A stretch of DNA of 64,000 bases from JANYJZ01 sp964523395. GTDB lineage: Bacteria; Bacteroidota; Ignavibacteria; UBA10030; SZUA-254. The position numbers and the translations under genes were made by a program. Below, piece after piece: positions 40,870-48,623 of this stretch (position 1 is its first letter; each line of letters opens with the position of its first letter). The notes under the pieces are model-generated. The model saw only the letters and a list, made by a program, of their open reading frames with translations. It was not told the origin of the DNA and ran no database searches. The stretch is taken from the NCBI GenBank assembly GCA_964523395.1, contig CAZFXS010000003.1, positions 62,001 to 126,000 on the forward strand, read 5' to 3'.

Positions 40870-43800
40870 ATGTCTCTTCGTCGTGCGTTCTGGTTGTTTC
40901 TTTGTGTCATGTTGTTCCTCCTTGGCGGGGAATCCGGTCAGGCACAGGTGTGGCGTAAATTAACGACTGCGCTTGGCTTCAACGTGGGCATTAACCCCCA
41001 CAACCCAAGCACACTCTATTCTGAAGTTTCCAGCGGACAACTTCAGGTTTCACGGAATAAGGGATTAACTTGGTCACCCCTTGGCGTTTCTGTCCCGATC
41101 TCGGGTATTCGCCATATCTTTGTTCACCCGAAAGATACGCTCACCATTTTTGTTGTAGCGTTTTCAGGGGGATTATGGAGAACGGTAAATGAGGGTGCTT
41201 CCTGGACGCAGGTCATTGGAGGTGCGTATGGTATTGATGGTGAAAGTATGGATTACGATCCGACGGCGCCCGATACCATGTTCGCGGGGAATTTCGGCGA
41301 CGGTGCAGTCTACCGCAGCCTTGATCGCGGTGCAACGTGGACATTCATGGGAATTTCAGGCCCTCGCCTTTGTGCACTGGCAGTCCGACCGGATAGCACT
41401 AACATTTTATTTGCCGGTACCAGCGCCAGCACAATCTCAAAAAGCACCGACTACGGTGTTACCTGGAAATTGGTAAATAGCGGAGGCGTAGAAGAAGTTC
41501 CCAAAATTGTCATTAACCCGAATAATCCTCTTATCGCGTACGGAACCACCAACAGTAACGGAAATGTCGCTCTTGATTCACTATGTGATTTCTGGAAGAC
41601 TACCGACGGGGGAGAAACGTGGTTCAAGACCGCGCTTCAGAAAATAGCAAACTGGTCGGCCGCAATAGATGTTCAGCATCCGGAAACACTCTGGGTGGGA
41701 AAATTCGGCAACGGGGTAACCCTGGGCGGTATGGATAAGACAACCGACGGTGGTGCGTCCTTTATCTCATATAATCGCGGTTTACCGGCAAGTTTTTCTT
41801 CATGGAATTTGCGCATTCATCCTCTTGATCATACGATGGTCCTTCAATCCGGAACCATTAACGCATTTGGGGCCGGAGGAGTTTATCGTTTTATGGATAC
41901 ATCCCTCACGAGAGTCGAAGGCATTGTCCGGGATTCGATAACATTGTTACCCGTAAATGCCACACTGACGTTGGTGGAAGTTCCGGACTCAATTAAGAAT
42001 CGCAGTGCTTATGAGTTTGGGTACTATGACGGAGATCCGACCTTAACACCGACGGTGCATGTAGAAGCTCCCGGTTACTATCCCAAGGATACTATTCTCA
42101 GCTTTGTTATCAGTACAGTTCAGATACATGACATTTTACTGACACCACTTCCGTTTAATTCTATCAATGGAATTGTATTCAGTGATCTTAATTCCAACGG
42201 AGTTCAGGATGGTGGCGAGCCCGTGCTCTCCGGATGGCAGGTCAATCTTTCCGGTCCCATTAATGGCTCAACGATTTCTGATGCGGAGGGGCGGTATTCA
42301 TTTGATTCGTTGACGACCGGTACATATACCATCAGCGAAGTTCCGATGACGGGTTGGGCCCAATCAGCCATTCCCTGTGACCTTTCATATACCGTGAATT
42401 TTGTGGAAGGGACAAGTCTTGAAGGGTACGATTTTGGGAATATAGAACTACTTACCGGTGCCGTGCTTCTTACAGAAGATTTTACTGCGGCAACATTCCC
42501 GCCTCCATGTTGGGCGATTCAAGATCTCAATGGCGGGTTGACATGGCACAGGATTACTTCGAATAACCATTCTCAGCCGGCATCCGCGAGGGTCGGCATT
42601 GGCAACCTTGGCGAAGGAAAACATAATGAATGGCTTTTCACACGTCCTATTCAACTGAAGGCCGGAAATACATATAAGATAAGCTGGTGGGAGCGAACAT
42701 TTATTAACGGCGGTGCGACGGGTATCTGCAGTCTTGCCATCGGTGTGGGTACATCCCAAAATGCCGCGGGCATGACACAGATTATCAATTCCCGCGGAAT
42801 GAACACGTTTCTCGCTTATGCGTATGTCGAACAAACATTCTCTGTCGGTTTAGATGGTGAGTATTATATCGGTTTCCTTGATTTTTCTGCTGATGGAAAT
42901 ACACTCCGTCTCGATGATATTACTCTGAATTTTGTGGATGCGTTTGCACCTGCGTCAATTGCCGGCATGAAGTTCAATGATCTTAATAACAATGGAGTAC
43001 AAGATGGACCTGAAAGCGGAATTCCTAACTGGAGAATTCGTTTGACCGGAGATGCGATTGATTCGACACTGACGGATATTAACGGAAATTATAGCTTCCC
43101 GGGGCTTGCACCCGGAAATTATACGGTGAGTGAAGCGCCTCTTGCAGGCTGGACGCAGACATTTCCACTTTCGGGAACTTATTCTGTAACACTTACAAGC
43201 GGAGAGGCAGCGGCCGGCAAAGATTTCGGAAATTTCCATCCGAACTCTATCACTGTCCGGAAATTTGAAGATGCTGACGGAAAGTTCGCTACTGATGCTG
43301 ACAGGACATTGAAGGAATGGCACATTGAAATTTGGCTCTCGAGCGCGACAACACCGACAATTATGAATTCCGGCGAAACCGGATCGGTTACCGCTAATAA
43401 CCTCATTATGGGTGATTATGATGCGGTCGAAGCGGACAGCGCAGGCTGGCTGCATCTTGGGTATCTTATTGATGGAATACCATTTGAAAGCACCGATACC
43501 GCTGTCACGGTGAGTGTCGTGAGCGGTGAAAACAGGACAGTGGATTTTATCAACGCGGCTCCGGGATACAGCACGTACTATCGTTCCGCTAGGCCGGAAG
43601 ATTTTGCGACAGCAGTTGACGCGAAGAATAAGCATAAAGGCGTCAAACGAAAAGCGGATAAGGTAGATTTTAAAGTAAGTTTGACTGCGCCGGTTCCAGC
43701 GCTTCCTGTTCTTGAGCTGAAATTTAATATGGAGATTGACTATTTGACTGTCTACTCGTCACTTAGTAAGACAGATACACTTCCGTATTCCAGTCTCGTC

Positions 43801-44991
43801 ATAGATCCAAAACGAAAAATCTGGAAATATACCTTCAGTCCACTGCCGGTTGACGGATCAACTATCCAGATTGACGGCAGAGGAAAGAAGGGTAAACCGG
43901 TAAAAATCAGTTATACATGGATGGATCTGTTGGCGGACACGAAGATCAAAGGGACGGTTCCCAATACGAGCAGTGCGTTTATTTACAACATTCCCCGTCT
44001 GCCTAAACCGAATCTGCATAACGTAGGAGAAGAATTGTTCCCGAAAGGGTTCAATCAGCCCGTTCCTTATTTCAGTACCGGGATGCTTATCGGGATTCCG
44101 CAGGGTATCAAAGGTGCAAACTCCGTCTTGTTGACGAAGTATACGAACCTGGTAAAATCGTTAATTGTGGAGAAAACAGGTTTACAACATACAATCGGTA
44201 TTTCTTGTCTTGATTCATTAGATGACAATAAACTGATTTCGAAGCAGTTTACAACTTTGCCTCCCAATAAACAGAATAATAAACTCTTTGCGGAACTGGT
44301 CGCACTGAAACTGAATGTTGCCGCGAGCGTCATGGATAAGTTTCCGGCAGGTCTTGGCGAGTTGACATTTTTTGACAAGTCACAGCCGACAAATCCGTTT
44401 AACAATCAAATGGTCAGCGAAATTCTTGTGAAGGCGGATTCAATGATTTCATGCCTGCCGTTGACTTCGAAACCATCGGCTCCAACATTGACTGAATTGT
44501 ATGATGTCATTCGCATGATCAATATCGCGTTTGCCGATTCCGGCAATGATAAGGACACGGTGACATTTGCGCCAAAGATAAAACTAACAGGCGTAAAGAA
44601 GCTTGTCGATGTACCGTATCTGCGCCTTACTCCTGGCGTTCAACCGGTCATTATTGCTTCACCGGCTGTCGAAGGATATAACCCTCCGGAAACTGTACGG
44701 CTCATACAAAACTATCCGAATCCGTTTAACCCGACTACCACTATCAGTTTTGAGTTGCGTGCGCCGGCTATGGTCTCGTTGAAGATTTATAATATGCTTG
44801 GGCAGGAAATCTCAACGCTCATTGACAGGGAATATTTGGAAGACGGTGCGGAAGAGATGGAATTTGACGCCTCAGGGCTTCCCTCGGGTGTGTATTTTTA
44901 CCGCCTTGTTGCCGAAGAAGTGGGCGATGAGGACGAGGGAATTGTGGGACAATCGTTTGTTACGGTAAATAAGATGCTGCTCTTAAAATAA
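40870..44991 (+). CDS. Large secreted propeller/SdrD-B-type protein with T9SS sorting domain (3)
   Basis: A 1373-residue mosaic. The first 350 residues are a sortilin-like propeller close to that of the 34186 gene. Two SdrD B-like Ca-binding domains (V-F-S-D-L-N-S-N-G-V-Q-D-G and K-F-N-D-L-N-N-N-G-V-Q-D-G) flank a jelly-roll of about 160 residues (W-A-I-Q-D-L-N-G-G-L-T-W-H-R, choice-of-anchor J type). A third SdrB-like unit, a long Lys-rich region of unknown fold, and a sorting domain with N-Y-P-N-P-F-N-P and final K-M-L-L-L-K complete it. AGGAG lies seven bases before the ATG. The terminator at 45020 closes the block. Likely a surface or secreted adhesin-like protein (inference). Confidence 0.85.
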   Translation: MSLRRAFWLFLCVMLFLLGGESGQAQVWRKLTTALGFNVGINPHNPSTLYSEVSSGQLQVSRNKGLTWSPLGVSVPISGIRHIFVHPKDTLTIFVVAFSGGLWRTVNEGASWTQVIGGAYGIDGESMDYDPTAPDTMFAGNFGDGAVYRSLDRGATWTFMGISGPRLCALAVRPDSTNILFAGTSASTISKSTDYGVTWKLVNSGGVEEVPKIVINPNNPLIAYGTTNSNGNVALDSLCDFWKTTDGGETWFKTALQKIANWSAAIDVQHPETLWVGKFGNGVTLGGMDKTTDGGASFISYNRGLPASFSSWNLRIHPLDHTMVLQSGTINAFGAGGVYRFMDTSLTRVEGIVRDSITLLPVNATLTLVEVPDSIKNRSAYEFGYYDGDPTLTPTVHVEAPGYYPKDTILSFVISTVQIHDILLTPLPFNSINGIVFSDLNSNGVQDGGEPVLSGWQVNLSGPINGSTISDAEGRYSFDSLTTGTYTISEVPMTGWAQSAIPCDLSYTVNFVEGTSLEGYDFGNIELLTGAVLLTEDFTAATFPPPCWAIQDLNGGLTWHRITSNNHSQPASARVGIGNLGEGKHNEWLFTRPIQLKAGNTYKISWWERTFINGGATGICSLAIGVGTSQNAAGMTQIINSRGMNTFLAYAYVEQTFSVGLDGEYYIGFLDFSADGNTLRLDDITLNFVDAFAPASIAGMKFNDLNNNGVQDGPESGIPNWRIRLTGDAIDSTLTDINGNYSFPGLAPGNYTVSEAPLAGWTQTFPLSGTYSVTLTSGEAAAGKDFGNFHPNSITVRKFEDADGKFATDADRTLKEWHIEIWLSSATTPTIMNSGETGSVTANNLIMGDYDAVEADSAGWLHLGYLIDGIPFESTDTAVTVSVVSGENRTVDFINAAPGYSTYYRSARPEDFATAVDAKNKHKGVKRKADKVDFKVSLTAPVPALPVLELKFNMEIDYLTVYSSLSKTDTLPYSSLVIDPKRKIWKYTFSPLPVDGSTIQIDGRGKKGKPVKISYTWMDLLADTKIKGTVPNTSSAFIYNIPRLPKPNLHNVGEELFPKGFNQPVPYFSTGMLIGIPQGIKGANSVLLTKYTNLVKSLIVEKTGLQHTIGISCLDSLDDNKLISKQFTTLPPNKQNNKLFAELVALKLNVAASVMDKFPAGLGELTFFDKSQPTNPFNNQMVSEILVKADSMISCLPLTSKPSAPTLTELYDVIRMINIAFADSGNDKDTVTFAPKIKLTGVKKLVDVPYLRLTPGVQPVIIASPAVEGYNPPETVRLIQNYPNPFNPTTTISFELRAPAMVSLKIYNMLGQEISTLIDREYLEDGAEEMEFDASGLPSGVYFYRLVAEEVGDEDEGIVGQSFVTVNKMLLLK

Positions 44992-45019
44992 CCCGGCGGC
45001 AACAAGAATAAGATATGTG

Positions 45020-45053
45020 ATAGCGGAGAACAATTGTTCTCCGCTATTGTTTT
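45020..45053. terminator. Bidirectional intrinsic terminator
   Basis: A perfect 12-bp stem ATAGCGGAGAAC / GTTCTCCGCTAT with loop AATT, then TGTTTT on the plus strand. It separates the T9SS cargo block from the convergent HerA gene. Confidence 0.85.
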
Positions 45054-45068
45054 ATAAAACCCGGACGG

Positions 45069-46628
45069 TTACGTTCTGATCTGCTTCCACCAGTTGTTGA
45101 CGACGTCCGCGATTTTGGTTTCGGATTCTCTCTTCTGCCATTTCTCGAAAAATCTCACGTCACTGCTTGCCGGTTCGGGCGATGGCATATCAATCATTAC
45201 TCTGGATGGAAGCGGGACGGCATCACCTATGACAAACGCTTCGCCTTGTTGCAGGGTCGGGAGGACGTCGATAAGATTTGCCATTGCATCCGGCACTAAT
45301 TTACGGACGTACGCCTGGTCGTTCGGGTTTAGAAGACGCATTGCGATAAAATTATTGCATTGCGCGGTAATGGTTTCGGAAATTTCCGACGGCCGCTGAC
45401 TGACAATCATACAGCTGACGCCGTATTTTCTTCCTTCCTTCGCGATACGCTCCACTGTTTTCCTCGCGGCCTGACTTCTTCCAGCCATAGAAAGATACGT
45501 GTGCGCCTCTTCAAATACCGTCAGTACCGGAAAATCCTGCCGCGAAGGATTCCAGAGATTGAAATCGTAAATAACTCTTCCCACCAACGATACGAGCACG
45601 TTGACGACATCCGACGGGACGCGGCTCAGGTCTATAATCGTAACATGTTTACCGGTATCAAACGCGAATAATTTCGTCAGGATGTCATGAAACGTTTCCG
45701 ATGCGCGGTACATTTTCGGGCGGAAAAGAAATTCGTAGCGCTTATCGGTAAGTTTGCTTTCGAGGCGGACCAGAAATCTTGTGAACTGGCCGTAGAACGG
45801 CCCCTCTTTGCCGCTGAGTGTCCGCTCGGTATCGAGTGACCGCATGCGCGCGCTGACATCGAGAAAATCGAAATAGACCGGCGTATCGATGGTGATATAT
45901 TCCTTCATCAGTGTATTCTTTCCGCGCTTTGAATCCAGGATTGCTTCCTTCATCACCATCATCTGGTTCATCGCCGACGGTTCCGTTTCGTCGATGAGCG
46001 TCTCCACCAGTTCGTCGAAATTCATCAGCCAGTATGGAAGTTCGAGTTCGGTAATTTTGATGAGGTTCCCGGTGTCTTTAAACGCGTGACTGTACTCTCC
46101 GTGAAGGTCGAGCAGAAGAATGTGGGTATTGTCGAACGCTGCCACCTTTTGGAGTACCGATGCCGTGGTGCAGGACTTGCCGGATCCGGTAGAACCGAAC
46201 AGCGCGATATGCTTGGAAAAGAATTTGTTGGGATTCATATAGAGCCGTTCCGAACCGAAGTTCGATAACGAGCCGATGGAGAAATTCTGGTCGCGGTAAA
46301 ATGAGAAAATTGCCGAAAGGTCATCTTTGCCCGCCGCATAGACCGGCGAACCGACGGAGGGATAGTTGGAAACGCCGCGCTCGAACCTTTTATCGCGAAC
46401 CGTTCCGATAAGCTGAATATCCATGATGTGTGAGGAGCCGTTGCCAGAAGCATCGGGACGGACCATGGAGACGCTCCCGATGATAGATTGTCCGTCTTCC
46501 CGCAAAATGACGTATGATCCGAGTTTGCTCAATTGATGGTGTGACCCGTTTCCGGATCCGGTAATCGCCGCCGAGACTACGTTACTTTGAACCCCCAGGA
46601 TTGTTCCTAATAATTGAGACTGGTCCAT
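45069..46628 (-). CDS. HerA-type DNA-translocating ATPase
   Basis: A 519-residue FtsK/HerA-family ATPase. An N-terminal barrel (HAS-barrel-like, residues 1-110) precedes the RecA-like core. Walker A is G145-S-T-G-S-G-K-S, followed by L-L-L-D-L-H-G-E-Y-S (171-180) and the Walker B V-F-E-E-A-H-T-Y-L; S-Q-R-P-S-E is the conserved sensor region. HerA forms hexamers that pump DNA and usually pairs with the nuclease NurA for end resection, or with Sir2, DUF4297 or other effectors in defence. No nuclease gene is adjacent: the upstream partner is a PP2C phosphatase, 20 bases away. Confidence 0.88.
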   Translation of the reverse strand: MDQSQLLGTILGVQSNVVSAAITGSGNGSHHQLSKLGSYVILREDGQSIIGSVSMVRPDASGNGSSHIMDIQLIGTVRDKRFERGVSNYPSVGSPVYAAGKDDLSAIFSFYRDQNFSIGSLSNFGSERLYMNPNKFFSKHIALFGSTGSGKSCTTASVLQKVAAFDNTHILLLDLHGEYSHAFKDTGNLIKITELELPYWLMNFDELVETLIDETEPSAMNQMMVMKEAILDSKRGKNTLMKEYITIDTPVYFDFLDVSARMRSLDTERTLSGKEGPFYGQFTRFLVRLESKLTDKRYEFLFRPKMYRASETFHDILTKLFAFDTGKHVTIIDLSRVPSDVVNVLVSLVGRVIYDFNLWNPSRQDFPVLTVFEEAHTYLSMAGRSQAARKTVERIAKEGRKYGVSCMIVSQRPSEISETITAQCNNFIAMRLLNPNDQAYVRKLVPDAMANLIDVLPTLQQGEAFVIGDAVPLPSRVMIDMPSPEPASSDVRFFEKWQKRESETKIADVVNNWWKQIRT

Positions 46629-46648
46629 AATAATTTTGCTTTCTATAA

Positions 46649-47881
46649 TTAACCGGTTCGTTTGATTGTCAGGATTGTTTTATCGTCCGATTGAGTTCCC
46701 AGACTGTTAAATGCCTGGACATCCTCAAGCAATACTTGTGTAATAATCTTCGCGCTTTCTTTGGCGTGCTGTGTCAGCAATTTTATCATCCTGTTTTCGC
46801 CGTAGAACTCTCCACGCTCGTTTGTTGCTTCCGAAACGCCGTCGGTGTAGAGGAGGAGGATGTCATCTTTGCTCATTAAGGTGTTTTCCGTCTTGAATGT
46901 TTCGTCGGGAAAAGGCCCGAGAAATTGCCCTGTTGCTTCGAGCATCTCAGTCTTTTTTGTTTTGGAACGATACAGGATCGGACTGTTGTGGCCGCAGTTC
47001 GCGAAAATAACAAGTCCGTTTTTATCATCGGTCAATTCACCGTAAAAGAGCGAGACAAACTGTTCTTCGGAAAACGTTTTGTTGAGCAGTTTATTAACGC
47101 GCGAAAGGAGCGAGCTGATTTTTGTCTGATACTCGAATCCCATCCGCAACGCGCCGGATGTATAGAGCGCCTGCGCTGCGGCAGATAATCCTTTGCTTGC
47201 GGCGTCGCCGATGACGAATCCGATACGCTCCGTATCGCCGTCGGTCTGCAGGTAATCAAAAAAATCACCGCCGACAATCCTGTCGGGCAGGGAAACTCCG
47301 TACATTTCATAGGAATGGAAATGCATCTCATGTTCGGGGAGGATGCTTTTCTGGATTTCCCGCGCTTTGTCAATATCCTGTTCAAGAACTTTGGCTTTCC
47401 GCTCGATTTTCTTTGTTCTCAGCACCGAGCCGAGCGACGTGCTGATAATGTTGAGGGTCGCGGTGAGGTTTTCGTTCAGATGGTCGGCGTTAAACGCGAG
47501 AACATATCTGTAGAGCGGACGTCCGCGCCAGCTCACCTTTTCACCGAGGCCGGTGGCGGAATATTTCAAAATTCCCCGTTTCCGGAGATACTGGTCTTCT
47601 TCGCTGGCTAATACCGTCCGGAGCTTCGGCAGGTCAAAAAATATCGGGTAATCTTTTACTCTGATCCGGTAGTGGCGCTTGATCGGTTCCATATCTCCGA
47701 CCTGGTGGATAAGTTCGTAGCTTCCGGACTTGGCGTCAAACTTCCACGTTCTTCCCCCGTTGATGCTGATCTCATCGTTCTCGACGATTTCGTTCAGCGC
47801 GTTCTTCAATAAATCTTCTTCGTTCTCAAATGGTTTGGATGCGATTGACTCGATCGTGCGGTACAGTTTTCGTAAATGCAT
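46649..47881 (-). CDS. SpoIIE/RsbU-type PP2C phosphatase
   Basis: A 410-residue serine phosphatase. The N-terminal 165 residues resemble a GAF-like sensor; a helical linker (K-A-K-V-L-E-Q-D-I-D-K-A-R-E-I-Q-K-S-I-L-P) leads to the PP2C core with all metal aspartates: V-G-G-D-F-F-D-Y, I-G-D-A-A-S-K-G, L-L-Y-T-D-G-V-S-E and S-D-D-K-T. Such enzymes dephosphorylate anti-sigma antagonists (STAS proteins) in partner switching. No STAS or anti-sigma gene is seen nearby. Possibly cotranscribed with the HerA gene downstream. Confidence 0.9.
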   Translation of the reverse strand: MHLRKLYRTIESIASKPFENEEDLLKNALNEIVENDEISINGGRTWKFDAKSGSYELIHQVGDMEPIKRHYRIRVKDYPIFFDLPKLRTVLASEEDQYLRKRGILKYSATGLGEKVSWRGRPLYRYVLAFNADHLNENLTATLNIISTSLGSVLRTKKIERKAKVLEQDIDKAREIQKSILPEHEMHFHSYEMYGVSLPDRIVGGDFFDYLQTDGDTERIGFVIGDAASKGLSAAAQALYTSGALRMGFEYQTKISSLLSRVNKLLNKTFSEEQFVSLFYGELTDDKNGLVIFANCGHNSPILYRSKTKKTEMLEATGQFLGPFPDETFKTENTLMSKDDILLLYTDGVSEATNERGEFYGENRMIKLLTQHAKESAKIITQVLLEDVQAFNSLGTQSDDKTILTIKRTG

Positions 47882-47945
47882 TCGTCTCTGGTAAAAAGTT
47901 CACAAAATCCACACAAATGTAACGTGAAAATCGTTCAAACGCAAC

Positions 47946-48596
47946 TTACGGATGGTACTTTTTTTCTCCTGCGAGTATCTCGGCGTCGAGGTAATCGTCT
48001 TTGGTGGGGATGGCGCATGAGTAGAGCGGGGTATAGGCGCAGTAGGGATTGTAGGCGTTGTTGAAGTTGATGGTATAGACTGCTTCCGGGTCAGGTTGTT
48101 CTTCGCCGACCTCAAGATAACGGCCGACGTTATACGTTTCCTTCCCTGTTGTCCTGTCGGTGAACCAGACGGAGAGATGCCGCGGATTTCCTCCGGCGGT
48201 TTCGGCGGATTTATACACGTTGAGGCGCAGTTCCCGCCCGTCGATGTTCAATACGAAGTATCCGTACCGGACTTGCTTTCGCTCTTCGCCGCGGGTGCCG
48301 AATATGGTGACGGGTTTTGGGTCAATATATCTGAATAGTTTTGAAGTAAAAACAAAATTGACATCAGGAGGAAACCATTTGATGGAATCAAAATGTACCG
48401 TTGAATCCTGGAGGAAGGGGGAAGACTCGTTAGTCTGAAAAAATGCGTCAGCTTCCTTCCGATGCCAGAGTATGTCGGAAACGATACGCATGCTATCCGC
48501 CGAAGAAATTGACGGGCGTTTTTCTTCCTTCTGGCATCCGGTCAAAAATGCCAGGGTTAAAAGAAAAAAGCAAAAGACAAATAACCGAAGTCGCAT
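47946..48596 (-). CDS. DUF1684 lipoprotein
   Basis: A 216-residue predicted lipoprotein with lipobox L-T-G-C (Cys21). The body matches the DUF1684 family: W-F-P-P-D near 74, Y-G-Y-F-V-L-N-I-D-G (110-119), F-T-D-R-T-T-G-K-E-T-Y and the clear C-terminal signature N-F-N-N-A-Y-N-P-Y-C-A-Y-T-P-L-Y-S-C, followed by I-P-T-K-D-D-Y and A-G-E-K-K-Y. DUF1684 proteins are widespread and uncharacterised; the conserved Asn/Tyr/Cys cluster may be an active site. The gene lies 27 bases after the S46 peptidase, same strand. Confidence 0.88.
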   Translation of the reverse strand: MRLRLFVFCFFLLTLAFLTGCQKEEKRPSISSADSMRIVSDILWHRKEADAFFQTNESSPFLQDSTVHFDSIKWFPPDVNFVFTSKLFRYIDPKPVTIFGTRGEERKQVRYGYFVLNIDGRELRLNVYKSAETAGGNPRHLSVWFTDRTTGKETYNVGRYLEVGEEQPDPEAVYTINFNNAYNPYCAYTPLYSCAIPTKDDYLDAEILAGEKKYHP

Positions 48597-48623
48597 TACA
48601 ACCCAAAAAAAAGGTTAGAGGTA

